Of a DNA stretch of 44,178 bases, positions 8,922-16,675 are shown piece after piece. The notes below the pieces were generated by a model. That model was not told where the DNA came from. It was given only the letters and a program-made list of their open reading frames with translations, and ran no database searches. Made by a program: the position numbers and the translations under genes. Every line of letters starts with the position of its first letter. The first letter of the stretch is position 1. The DNA lies in the NCBI RefSeq assembly GCF_036985595.1, contig NZ_BTPU01000059.1, positions 1 to 44,178 of the forward strand. Direction: 5' to 3'. Source of the stretch: Vallitalea maricola (lineage in GTDB: Bacteria; Bacillota; Clostridia; Lachnospirales; Vallitaleaceae).

Positions 8922-10415
8922 GTGAGTAAATATGTTTTGGAAATGAAGAATATCGTTAAAATATTTCCAGGTGTCAAAGCGTTGGCTGGTGTTGATTTTA
9001 AATTAAAACCGGGTCGTGTACATGCATTAATGGGCGAAAATGGCGCGGGAAAGTCAACTTTAATGAAATGTCTTATTGGAATTCACCCACCAACATCAGG
9101 TGAGATCGTATATAAAGGTAAAAAAGCAAATATCACAAATACCAATACTGCTCTTAATATGGGAATATCCATGATTCATCAAGAGTTAAGTCCAGTATTG
9201 CATCGAACAGTCATGGAAAACATTTGGTTAGGTAGAGAGCCTAAAAAAGGAATTTTCGTTGATCATAATAAAATGTACGAATTAACCAAAGATCTTTTGA
9301 ACGATTTAGAACTAGAGCTAGATCCTAAAGAAAAGATGGTTAATCTAACCGTTGCAAAGATGCAGATGATTGAAATTGCAAAGGCTGTTTCATATAAGGC
9401 TGAAGTCGTTATTATGGATGAGCCTACATCTGCTTTAACAGATAGAGAAGTTGAACAATTATTTAAAATAATGGCGAAATTAAAAGATGAGGGAGCGGCA
9501 ATTGTCTATATATCTCATAAGATGGATGAAATATTTAGAGTGTCTGATGATATTACTATTTTAAGAGATGGACAATACGTAGCAACTCATGAAGCAAAAG
9601 ATCTTGATACAAATAAGCTGATAAGTTTAATGGTTGGTCGAGAGTTAGATAAAATGTTTCCTAAGATAAAATGTGAAATAAGTGAAGAAAAATTAAGAGT
9701 TGAAGGACTAACCGTAGAAGGAGTGTTTAATGATGTTTCCTTCAGTATAAGAAAAGGTGAAATTCTTGGAATCGCAGGTCTAGTAGGAGCAGGAAGAACA
9801 GAAGTTATTGAAACCATATTTGGTATTAGGAAAAAAACGTCTGGTCAAATATTCATCGATGGAAAAGAAGTTGATATTAAATCGCCTGAAGTAGCTATTG
9901 AAAATAAATTAGCACTTTTAACGGAAGATCGACGACAGACAGGAATTTTCCCTATGTTAAGTGTTAAGGATAATATGGTTATTGCTAATATGGATGACTA
10001 TCTTTCACCTTTAAAATTCATACAACATAAAAAAATCGTTTGTGAATGTAAAGATTACAAAGAGAAAATTCGTATTAAAACACCTAACTTAAATCAACAG
10101 ATTCAGAACCTTTCAGGTGGTAATCAACAAAAAGTACTAGTTGCAAGATGGCTATTAACTCAGCCAGAAATACTAATACTTGATGAGCCAACTAGAGGGA
10201 TTGATGTTGGAGCTAAATCAGAAATTCACAGTTTGATTACACAGTTAGCAGGTCAAGGAAAATCTATTATTATGATTAGTTCCGAGTTACCAGAAATATT
10301 AGGTATGAGCGATAACATTGTTGTTATGCATGAAGGTAAAGTTACTGGAACAATTAATAGAGAAGATGCAGATCAAGAAAAAATAATGCAATATGCTACG
10401 GATAGTGTAGGGTAA
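8922..10415 (+). CDS. Sugar ABC transporter ATP-binding protein (RbsA/MglA family)
   Basis: This cytoplasmic ATPase of a carbohydrate (CUT2) importer has two fused nucleotide-binding domains in 497 aa. Domain 1 has Walker A 'GENGAGKST' (about residues 39-47), a divergent signature region and Walker B 'VVIMDEPTSAL'. Domain 2 has the degenerate P-loop 'GLVGAGRTE' typical of this family, a clear 'LSGGNQQK' signature and 'ILILDEPTRGID'. The asymmetry is normal for RbsA/MglA. The start is a GTG with AAGGGGG upstream (8909-8914); the overlapping ATG at 8920 is out of frame and stops at once. The permease gene follows after 53 nt. Confidence 0.94.
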   Translation: MSKYVLEMKNIVKIFPGVKALAGVDFKLKPGRVHALMGENGAGKSTLMKCLIGIHPPTSGEIVYKGKKANITNTNTALNMGISMIHQELSPVLHRTVMENIWLGREPKKGIFVDHNKMYELTKDLLNDLELELDPKEKMVNLTVAKMQMIEIAKAVSYKAEVVIMDEPTSALTDREVEQLFKIMAKLKDEGAAIVYISHKMDEIFRVSDDITILRDGQYVATHEAKDLDTNKLISLMVGRELDKMFPKIKCEISEEKLRVEGLTVEGVFNDVSFSIRKGEILGIAGLVGAGRTEVIETIFGIRKKTSGQIFIDGKEVDIKSPEVAIENKLALLTEDRRQTGIFPMLSVKDNMVIANMDDYLSPLKFIQHKKIVCECKDYKEKIRIKTPNLNQQIQNLSGGNQQKVLVARWLLTQPEILILDEPTRGIDVGAKSEIHSLITQLAGQGKSIIMISSELPEILGMSDNIVVMHEGKVTGTINREDADQEKIMQYATDSVG

Positions 10416-10468
10416 TAGAAGCACTAACTTATGTTATTAAGAAAGATTATATAGAGGGAGGACTTTTT

Positions 10469-11533
10469 ATGCTTAAGAAGCAGAAAACAGAAACAGCACC
10501 AGGAAATGTTATTAATATTACAAAAAAGTCGACGAGTAATAAAAGTGTTGCAAAAGAGTTATTAGGAAAATACGGTATAGTTCTTGTGCTCGTATTGATG
10601 GTTATTATGATGAGCTTTTTATCACCAGTATTTTTAACGTCTAAGAACTTATTTAATGTTGTTCGTCAAATTTCAGTTATAGGTCTTATATCATTAGGTG
10701 TTACATTAGTTATTATATCAAAAGGTATTGACTTATCTTCAGGTTCTATATTGGCCGTTGCAGCTGTAGTAGCAGCTAGTTTAGGTCAAAGAGGTGATTG
10801 GCAAGCTAAGATGTTTCCTAATCTTCCTGAAATGAATGTAATCGTACCTATAGTTGCAGCATTATTAGTTGGTCTTATTGCAGGTATCATTAATGGAACG
10901 TTAATAGCTAAGACAGGAATACCACCATTTATAGCAACACTTGGTATGATGGTTTCAGCTAGAGGATTTGCTCAAATATACTCCAATGGTAGACCGGTAT
11001 CTACTTTGACAGATGCTTACCAATGGTTTGGTCAAGAATATGTCTTCTCAATTGGAGGGTTTAGGGGAATTCCGGTTCCTGTAATTATCTATATCATCAT
11101 GGTTATATTCACTTTTGTTATGCTGAATCATACACGTTTTGGTAAAAATATATTTGCCATTGGCGGAAATGTTCATGCGGCGGAAGTTTCAGGTATCAAT
11201 GTAGATAGAAACTTAATTAAAATATATGCTTATGCAGGTTTACTAGCTGGTCTTGCAGGTTTTGTGCTTTCAGCAAGAGTTAACACGGGTCAGCCAGGTA
11301 TGGGTGTATCCTATGAGCTTGATGCAATCGCAGCGACCACTATCGGTGGAACCTCTCACTCAGGTGGTATCGGTACAATATGGGGAGCTGTAGTTGGTGC
11401 ATTGATACTGGGTATCTTGAATAACGGACTGAACCTGTTAGGTGTTAGTGGTTATTATCAACAGGTCTTAAAGGGTGTTATCATCGTTGGAGCCGTTGTC
11501 ATCGATATGCGTAAAAATAAAAAGAAAAAATAA
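10469..11533 (+). CDS. Sugar ABC transporter permease (RbsC family)
   Basis: This is the integral membrane subunit of the same importer, 354 aa. A cytoplasmic N-terminal tail of about 35 residues is followed by roughly ten hydrophobic segments. Family landmarks are 'GVTLVIISKGIDLSSGS' near residue 80-95 and the conserved 'NHTRFGKNIFAIGGN' cytoplasmic loop that contacts the ATPase. A single permease gene is expected for CUT2 systems, where it works as a homodimer. GGGAGG precedes the ATG by 9 nt. It is the last transporter gene; no terminator is seen before iolG, so read-through into the catabolic genes is possible. Confidence 0.94.
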   Translation: MLKKQKTETAPGNVINITKKSTSNKSVAKELLGKYGIVLVLVLMVIMMSFLSPVFLTSKNLFNVVRQISVIGLISLGVTLVIISKGIDLSSGSILAVAAVVAASLGQRGDWQAKMFPNLPEMNVIVPIVAALLVGLIAGIINGTLIAKTGIPPFIATLGMMVSARGFAQIYSNGRPVSTLTDAYQWFGQEYVFSIGGFRGIPVPVIIYIIMVIFTFVMLNHTRFGKNIFAIGGNVHAAEVSGINVDRNLIKIYAYAGLLAGLAGFVLSARVNTGQPGMGVSYELDAIAATTIGGTSHSGGIGTIWGAVVGALILGILNNGLNLLGVSGYYQQVLKGVIIVGAVVIDMRKNKKKK

Positions 11534-11545
11534 TTATAGAAATAT

Positions 11546-11560
11546 AAAATACGTTTGCAT
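11546..11560 (-). promoter_or_regulatory. Possible cre (CcpA) site upstream of iolG
   Basis: On the minus strand ATGCAAACGTATTTT fits the cre consensus WTGNAANCGNWNNCW except for one C. It lies 13 nt after the permease stop and about 140 nt before the iolG start. This is a plausible place for carbon catabolite control of the catabolic genes, but no experiment or conservation is available here. Confidence 0.4.
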
Positions 11561-11593
11561 TAAGAATTAACTTAATATCAATCGTTATAATTT

Positions 11594-11700
11594 AAGGAGG
11601 TGAAAGTTGTTACGGTTAGGGCGATGTAAAAGATAATTTCTAGTAGTTTATAAATTAAGTAGAAATGAATATTTAAGCCGTACCCTACGTAACAGCATAG
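11594..11700 (+). promoter_or_regulatory. Structured leader of iolG with displaced Shine-Dalgarno sequence
   Basis: A near-perfect Shine-Dalgarno AAGGAGG lies at 11594-11600, but the iolG start codon is 100 nt further on and has no ribosome binding site of its own. An inverted repeat fills the gap: 11609-11614 plus 11617-11621 pair with 11683-11693 (GTTACG/CGTAAC and TAGGG/CCCTA, with two bulged bases). A nested 7-bp stem is possible at 11636-11642 with 11660-11666. Folding would leave about 15 unpaired nt between the Shine-Dalgarno and the ATG. Alternatively the site translates a tiny leader ORF, such as TTG at 11607 to TAA at 11636 (9 codons). Confidence 0.45.
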
Positions 11701-12717
11701 ATGATGGAAAAAATAAAAATTGGAGCAATTGGTTTAGGAAGATTAGGTTATCAGCATGCAGAGAATATCGCTTTTAAAATTCCAGGTGCAGAACTTATAG
11801 CACTTTGTGACAAAAATGAAGAAAAATTAAATGAAACAGTAAAAGCATGGGGCATACCATATAGCTATACTGATTATGATGAAATGATTAAAAATGAAGA
11901 ATTAGATGCGGTTGTGATTACATCTCCTTCCGCTCTTCATACAACTCAAATTGCAAATGCATTAGAAGCAGGATTACATGTATTTTCAGAAAAACCTCTA
12001 GGTACTTCTGTTGAAGAATGTAAAGTTGCTGAAGCAGCTGTTGAAAAGTATCCTGATTTAGTATTCATGCTTGGATTCATGAGACGTTATGACCCTTCTT
12101 ATGCTTATGCAAGAGAGAAAATTAAAAATGGCGAAATTGGAAAAGTTGTGTTATTCAGAGGATATAGCCAAGATCCAGAGAGCTGTATTGAAGGTGCTAT
12201 AGCTTATGCTGGTCACAGTGGTGGACAATTTATTGATATGGCAGTTCATGATATTGATTTAGCGCGTTGGATGCTTGATTCAGAGCCAAAGACTATTCAT
12301 GCTATTGGTGGTTGCTATGCTCATGAAGAGTTTGGTAAATATAAGGATGGAGATAACGTTTCAGCTCTTATGCAAATGGAGAATGACGCTATGGTATTCT
12401 TATTTGCTGGAAGAACAGCACCTCATGGCTATAATGTTGAAACTGAAATAGTTGGAACTAAAGCAACACTTAGGATAGCAAGTGTACCACAGAAAAACAT
12501 GGTTGAAATATTAGATGAACATGGTGTAAGAAGAGAGTGTTCACAAGATTTCTTAGAGAGATTTGAACAAGCGTATATTGAAGAAATCAATGAGTTTATA
12601 AGCTGTATTAGAGAAAACAGAAAACCAGAAGTAACTGTATACGATGGAACGAAAACAACTGAAATTGCATATCAGTGTAAGCAAGCTTTTGAAACAAACG
12701 AATTAATAAGACCATAG
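11701..12717 (+). CDS. iolG: Inositol 2-dehydrogenase (Gfo/Idh/MocA family)
   Basis: IolG oxidises myo-inositol with NAD+ to 2-keto-myo-inositol, the first step of inositol catabolism. The 338-aa protein has an N-terminal Rossmann fold (GLGRLG, residues about 9-14), the EKP motif with catalytic K98, and the family's active-site pair D179 and H183 in 'DMAVHDIDLARW'. Two ATG codons in tandem open the gene, and neither has an adjacent ribosome binding site (see the leader entry). It lies between the transporter and the rest of the iol set, separated from iolC by a decayed regulator. A second paralogue lies at 20722. Which of the two handles myo-, scyllo- or chiro-inositol cannot be told from sequence. 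Confidence 0.88.
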   Translation: MMEKIKIGAIGLGRLGYQHAENIAFKIPGAELIALCDKNEEKLNETVKAWGIPYSYTDYDEMIKNEELDAVVITSPSALHTTQIANALEAGLHVFSEKPLGTSVEECKVAEAAVEKYPDLVFMLGFMRRYDPSYAYAREKIKNGEIGKVVLFRGYSQDPESCIEGAIAYAGHSGGQFIDMAVHDIDLARWMLDSEPKTIHAIGGCYAHEEFGKYKDGDNVSALMQMENDAMVFLFAGRTAPHGYNVETEIVGTKATLRIASVPQKNMVEILDEHGVRRECSQDFLERFEQAYIEEINEFISCIRENRKPEVTVYDGTKTTEIAYQCKQAFETNELIRP

Positions 12718-12951
12718 TATAAAACAATGCTACATCTAGTGCTAATTAACTGATTGAAATTACTTTCAACATGTCCTTAGTATTAATATGCAGCATTTCT
12801 ATTCTACTTATTTATTGGTATATAAGGGTTTGATGCTGGATTTAATGTTTTCACGTCCTTTAACAAATTCGTAATTTCTATATCTATGTTGCAAGATAAA
12901 ATAAATAGAAGGTTATATCAATGTTCTAAGCGACTATATTATACCTATTGA

Positions 12952-13123
12952 TTCTTATCCACAGCAACTGCATGCTGCAACGATCTAATGGCTATTGGGG
13001 CTCTTGAGAAGTTAGAAGATATTAATATAAAGGTGCCAGAAGATATATCTGTAGCTGGTCTTGATAATATTATTTTTGAACCTAGTCTGATTATTAGAGA
13101 TTCAGTAGCAAAAACCCAGTAAT
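12952..13123 (+). pseudogene. Relic of a LacI/GalR-family transcription regulator
   Basis: In one frame this stretch reads through 'CNDLMAIGALEKLEDI' and 'KVPEDISVAGLDNI', the highly characteristic late part of the LacI/GalR effector-binding domain. It then runs directly into 'SLIIRDSVAKTQ' and a stop, which resembles the normal extreme C terminus of such proteins (pattern LIIRxS). The 50 or so residues that normally separate these two parts are missing, so there is an internal deletion. Upstream the frame is closed by TGA at 12949, the bases just before CND look frame-shifted, and no helix-turn-helix region is present. It sits inside the iol cluster and was probably its repressor. Confidence 0.75.
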
Positions 13124-13135
13124 GGGTATTTTTTT
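13111..13135 (+). terminator. Terminator after the LacI-family relic
   Basis: ACCCA (13114-13118) and TGGGT (13123-13127) flank a GTAA tetraloop, with an A-run before and seven T after the stem. The stem is short but the U-tract is strong. It overlaps the end of the relic's reading frame and probably ended the original regulator transcript. Confidence 0.6.
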
Positions 13136-13142
13136 GGGCGAG

Positions 13143-13155
13143 AGAAAACGTTTAA
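13143..13155. promoter_or_regulatory. LacI-family operator-like palindrome upstream of iolC
   Basis: GAGAAAACGTTTAAC is centred on CG with AAACGTTT symmetry, the form of operators bound by LacI/GalR and CcpA proteins. It lies 80-90 nt before the iolC start and directly after the LacI relic. It may be an orphaned operator of that lost repressor, or a degenerate cre site. Confidence 0.35.
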
Positions 13156-13234
13156 CCATTATTGGTTTATGAGATAGATTAGTAGATTAACATAATTAGC
13201 AGCCATTAAATAGGTGAAAAGGAGAGAAGAAATT

Positions 13235-14254
13235 ATGAATAACTTAGTTTTTCAAAAGGATAGGGAACTGGATTTAATTGCTGTGGGTCGTCTTGGTGTT
13301 GACCTTAATGCAAATGAAATTCATCGTCCAATGGAAGAAACTCTTACATTTACAAAATACTTAGGGGGTTCGCCAGCAAACATTGCAGTTGCTATATCAA
13401 GACTTGGGTTAAAAGCGGGTTTTATTGGGAGAGTAGCTGATGATCAGTTAGGACGTTTCATTACCAATTATCTTAAAGATAATAATATTGATTCATCAAG
13501 CGTTGTTATAGATAAGTCAGGAGCTAAGACAGGACTTGCTTTTACAGAGATTAAGTCTCCAACTGATTGCAGCATCTTAATGTACCGATCTGATGCAGTG
13601 GACTTAAGATTAGAAGTTGGTGATATCAAGGAAGAATATATCAAGAATTCCAAAGCCATACTTATTTCAGGTACAGCTCTTGCAGCTAGTCCATCTAGAG
13701 AAGCTTGTTTTGCAGCCGTAGAACTTGCTAGAAAGAATAAAACAGTTGTATTCTTTGATATTGATTACCGTCCGTACACATGGAAATCTGTTGAAGAGAC
13801 AGCTATCTATTATAGTTTATTAGCAGAGAAATGTGATGTTATCATTGGTACTCGTGAAGAGTTTGATATGTTAGAAATGTTCTCAAATCCTGGTAATAAA
13901 GATGATTTTGTAACGGCTAAAAAATGGTTTGATTTTAATGCCAAGATCATGGTTATCAAACATGGAAAAGAAGGTTCTTATGCTTATACCCTAGAAAGGG
14001 ATAAATTCACTGGTTCAGTATTCCCAGTTATTCCAGTTAAGACTTTTGGAGCAGGAGATTCTTATGCAGGTGGTTTTATCTATGGATTAATGCAAGGATA
14101 CGATCCCGGAAAAGCTATGGAAATTGGAGCTGCCTCAGCATCCATCGTTGTTTCAAGCCACAGTTGTTCAGATGCTATGCCAGGTATTGATAAAATTAGG
14201 AGATTTATTGATCAATATGATGGTGAAAAAGCTTATGATGTAGAGAATATATAA
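13235..14254 (+). CDS. iolC: 5-dehydro-2-deoxygluconokinase
   Basis: IolC phosphorylates 2-deoxy-5-keto-D-gluconate at the 6-position with ATP, preparing it for aldol cleavage. It is a PfkB/ribokinase-family protein of 339 aa with the N-terminal signature 'GGSPANIAVAISRLG' and the C-terminal ATP/catalytic motif 'GAGDSYAGGF', whose D275 is the expected catalytic base. The ATG at 13235 is preferred over the in-frame GTG at 13214, because the AAAAGGAGAG ribosome binding site (13217-13226) lies between them. It opens the run iolC - aldehyde dehydrogenase - iolJ - iolB - iolD - iolE. It is not the IolC-DUF2090 fusion found in some Proteobacteria. Confidence 0.9.
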   Translation: MNNLVFQKDRELDLIAVGRLGVDLNANEIHRPMEETLTFTKYLGGSPANIAVAISRLGLKAGFIGRVADDQLGRFITNYLKDNNIDSSSVVIDKSGAKTGLAFTEIKSPTDCSILMYRSDAVDLRLEVGDIKEEYIKNSKAILISGTALAASPSREACFAAVELARKNKTVVFFDIDYRPYTWKSVEETAIYYSLLAEKCDVIIGTREEFDMLEMFSNPGNKDDFVTAKKWFDFNAKIMVIKHGKEGSYAYTLERDKFTGSVFPVIPVKTFGAGDSYAGGFIYGLMQGYDPGKAMEIGAASASIVVSSHSCSDAMPGIDKIRRFIDQYDGEKAYDVENI

Positions 14255-14366
14255 GAATCGGCTTAAATATTAATTTGATGTTTTTTGCAAGATATCCCAT
14301 TGGGTAAGGATTTAGCAAATGAATTACATGGATTTCTAATCAATTTAAAATAGGGAGGAATTAGAT

Positions 14367-15746
14367 ATGTCAGATGCAAAAACAATGGTAAGTGAATTTA
14401 TTACTCGTGCTCGAGCAGCACAGGAAATAGCAGAAGGTTATTCACAAGAACGTGTCGATGAGTTAGTAAGAGCAATAGCTTGGGAGATTGTTCAACCAGA
14501 TAAGGCGAAAGAAGTAGCAGCTTTAGCAATTGAAGAATCACAACTTGGTAATTACGAAGGTAAATACGGCAAATTAATGAAAAAAGTTCGTGGTGCTCTT
14601 AGAGATATGAAAGATTGTAAATCAGTTGGTGTCATTGAAAGAGTTCCAGAAAAAGGCCTTATCAAGTTTGCTAAACCAGTTGGTGTCATTGGAGCATTAG
14701 TACCTTGTACTAACCCAGAAGCTACACCAGTTATCAAAGCAATGAACGCTATCAAAGGAAGAAATGCAATCGTATTTGCACCACATCCTCGTACAAAGAA
14801 AACAAATAAATTAATTATTGATACAATGAGAGCAACCCTTAAAAAATATGATGCTCCAGAAGATTTAATCATTACAATCGAAGAACCATCACTTGATCTT
14901 AGTAACGAGCTTATGAAGCAATGTGATTTAGTTGTGGCTACAGGTGGTTCAGGAATGGTTAAAGCAGCTTATTCATCTGGTACTCCAGCATATGGTGTTG
15001 GAGCTGGTAACGCTGTAGTTATCGTTGATGAAACTGCTAATTTGAAAGATGCAGCACATAAAATCAAATTAAGTAAGACTTTTGATTTTGCAACAAGCTG
15101 TTCAGCTGAGAATGCATTAGTTATTGTAGAAAGCGTATACGATGAATTAGTAGCTAATTTAAAAGCAGAAGGTGGACACCTAGCATTAGGTGAAGAGAAA
15201 GAAAAATTACAAAATGCTATGTGGGAAGATGGACATTTAAGCCGCCATATCGTTGCTCAGCCTGCTAATAAAATAGCTGATCTTGCAGGTATTACAATTG
15301 AAGAAAATGAAGTATTCTTAATGGTTGAAGAAGAAGGGGTTGGACCTGACCACCCATTTTCAGGTGAGAAAATGTCCGTTGTTGTAACCTTATATAAAGT
15401 AAAAGATTTTGATGAAGCAGTAGCTAAAGTTAATGACATTACTGGAAACCAAGGTGCAGGACATTCATGCGGAATTCATACAACAGATGAAAGACGTGTT
15501 GAGGTATTAGGTAATAAAGTAAAGGTAAGCCGTATTATGGTAAGACAACCACAATGCTATGCCAATAGTGGTAACTGGGATAATGGTATGCCATTTACAC
15601 TAACACTTGGTTGTGGTACTTGGGGCGGCAACGTAGCTTCTGAAAATATTACATGGAAACATTTCATCAATGTAACTTGGGTATCTTCACCAATCGCGGA
15701 AGTTATTCCTACAGATGAAGAGTTATTTGGAGATTTAGCTAAATAA
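14367..15746 (+). CDS. CoA-acylating aldehyde dehydrogenase (EutE/AdhE/sulfoacetaldehyde-dehydrogenase type) in the iolA position
   Basis: This 459-aa protein belongs to the ALDH superfamily branch that oxidises aldehydes to acyl-CoA (EutE, PduP, N-terminal AdhE, SauS). Landmarks are 'VGVIGALVPCTNPEATPV', the cofactor-region 'ATGGSGMVKAAY', the catalytic Cys245 in 'FATSCSAENA', and the C-terminal 'LGCGTWGGN' typical of EutE-like enzymes. It is clearly not the roughly 485-aa MMSDH-type IolA. Its place between iolC and iolJ suggests it acts on malonate semialdehyde released by IolJ, giving malonyl-CoA or acetyl-CoA. Alternatives are 3-hydroxypropionyl-CoA/3-hydroxypropanal chemistry or an unrelated aldehyde. 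GGGAGG precedes the ATG. Family assignment is firm; substrate is inference. Confidence 0.85.
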   Translation: MSDAKTMVSEFITRARAAQEIAEGYSQERVDELVRAIAWEIVQPDKAKEVAALAIEESQLGNYEGKYGKLMKKVRGALRDMKDCKSVGVIERVPEKGLIKFAKPVGVIGALVPCTNPEATPVIKAMNAIKGRNAIVFAPHPRTKKTNKLIIDTMRATLKKYDAPEDLIITIEEPSLDLSNELMKQCDLVVATGGSGMVKAAYSSGTPAYGVGAGNAVVIVDETANLKDAAHKIKLSKTFDFATSCSAENALVIVESVYDELVANLKAEGGHLALGEEKEKLQNAMWEDGHLSRHIVAQPANKIADLAGITIEENEVFLMVEEEGVGPDHPFSGEKMSVVVTLYKVKDFDEAVAKVNDITGNQGAGHSCGIHTTDERRVEVLGNKVKVSRIMVRQPQCYANSGNWDNGMPFTLTLGCGTWGGNVASENITWKHFINVTWVSSPIAEVIPTDEELFGDLAK

Positions 15747-15816
15747 AGAATAGTTGAATGATAGATATCTTGTAGTAGTAAATCGAAAATAACTTAAAGG
15801 TAGAAGGAGTGACAAC

Positions 15817-16647
15817 ATGCTAGTCAATATGGTAGAAATGGTGAAAGAAGCAGCTGGCGCCAAAAAAGCTATTCCAGGATTTAATGTTTTTGGTTATGAA
15901 GATGCTAAGATGGTCATTGAAATAGCTGAAGAATTAAATGCACCTGCTATCCTAATGTCCAATAAAGATGCAGTTGCCCATATGGATTTAAAATATCAAG
16001 CTGCTTTATATAGAGCTATGGGAGAAGATACACATGTACCTGTATGTATACATCTTGACCATGGTAAAGATTATGAATTATGTGCTAAAGCTATAAGTGC
16101 TGGGTATACGTCCGTTATGTATGACGGTTCCCAATTACCATTGGAAGAAAATATAGCCAATACCAAAGAAGTTGTACGTCTAGCTCATGCATGGAATGTA
16201 TCAGTTGAAGCAGAAATAGGATCTGTAGGGTATAATGATCCAACAATTAAAGCAAAGGCAATTTATACAGAACCAAGTGAAGCGGAGAAGTTTGCTCGAG
16301 AAACCGGTGTAGATGCTTTAGCAGTTGCTGTTGGTACATTGCATAGAATGCAGATTCAAGATGCTAAGATTCAGTATGATCGTTTGGAAGCTATTCAAAA
16401 TGTAACAGATGTACCTTTGGTTATACATGGTTCAACAGGACTTACTGATGAAGATTTAACAAAATTATCCACTTATCGTATAGGTAAGGTTAATATAGGA
16501 ACAGCTCTTAGAATGGCATATGGTTATACATTACGTAATGAAATGAATGCTCATACAGAAGAGTTTGACAGAATTAAATTTTTCAAAAAGCCTATGGAAG
16601 AAATAAAAAAAGTTATTCGTGAGAAATATAAGCTTTTGGGATGGTAG
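15817..16647 (+). CDS. iolJ: 6-phospho-5-dehydro-2-deoxy-D-gluconate aldolase (class II aldolase family)
   Basis: IolJ cleaves 2-deoxy-5-keto-D-gluconate 6-phosphate to dihydroxyacetone phosphate and malonate semialdehyde. The 276-aa protein is a class II (zinc) fructose-bisphosphate aldolase homologue with 'IHLDHGKD' (H79 and H82; H82 a zinc ligand), 'EAEIG' and a late 'VIHGSTGL' zinc/phosphate motif. Class II aldolases of the FbaA, GatY/KbaY and IolJ groups look alike, and the iol context decides the call here. A GAAGGAGTG ribosome binding site precedes the ATG. iolB starts 28 nt after the stop. Confidence 0.88.
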   Translation: MLVNMVEMVKEAAGAKKAIPGFNVFGYEDAKMVIEIAEELNAPAILMSNKDAVAHMDLKYQAALYRAMGEDTHVPVCIHLDHGKDYELCAKAISAGYTSVMYDGSQLPLEENIANTKEVVRLAHAWNVSVEAEIGSVGYNDPTIKAKAIYTEPSEAEKFARETGVDALAVAVGTLHRMQIQDAKIQYDRLEAIQNVTDVPLVIHGSTGLTDEDLTKLSTYRIGKVNIGTALRMAYGYTLRNEMNAHTEEFDRIKFFKKPMEEIKKVIREKYKLLGW

Positions 16648-16675
16648 GCTATTCTTAATGAAGGGAATGGATTAA

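Larger units (their letters stand above)
12718..13234 (+). other. Long intergenic region between iolG and iolC
   Basis: These 517 nt contain no intact gene. They hold a LacI-family relic (12952-13123), its terminator, an operator-like palindrome (13143-13155) and the iolC ribosome binding site. The left part (12720-12950) is AT-rich. On the minus strand, 12908-12808 reads as an uninterrupted stretch of about 33 codons ending in a stop, containing 'YRNYEFVKGREN'. It looks like the tail of some decayed gene, but I cannot name its family. Confidence 0.6.

Noticed and set aside
14552..14872. 106-codon frame on the minus strand over the aldehyde dehydrogenase
   Set aside because: Shadow of a conserved enzyme gene; no motifs of its own.
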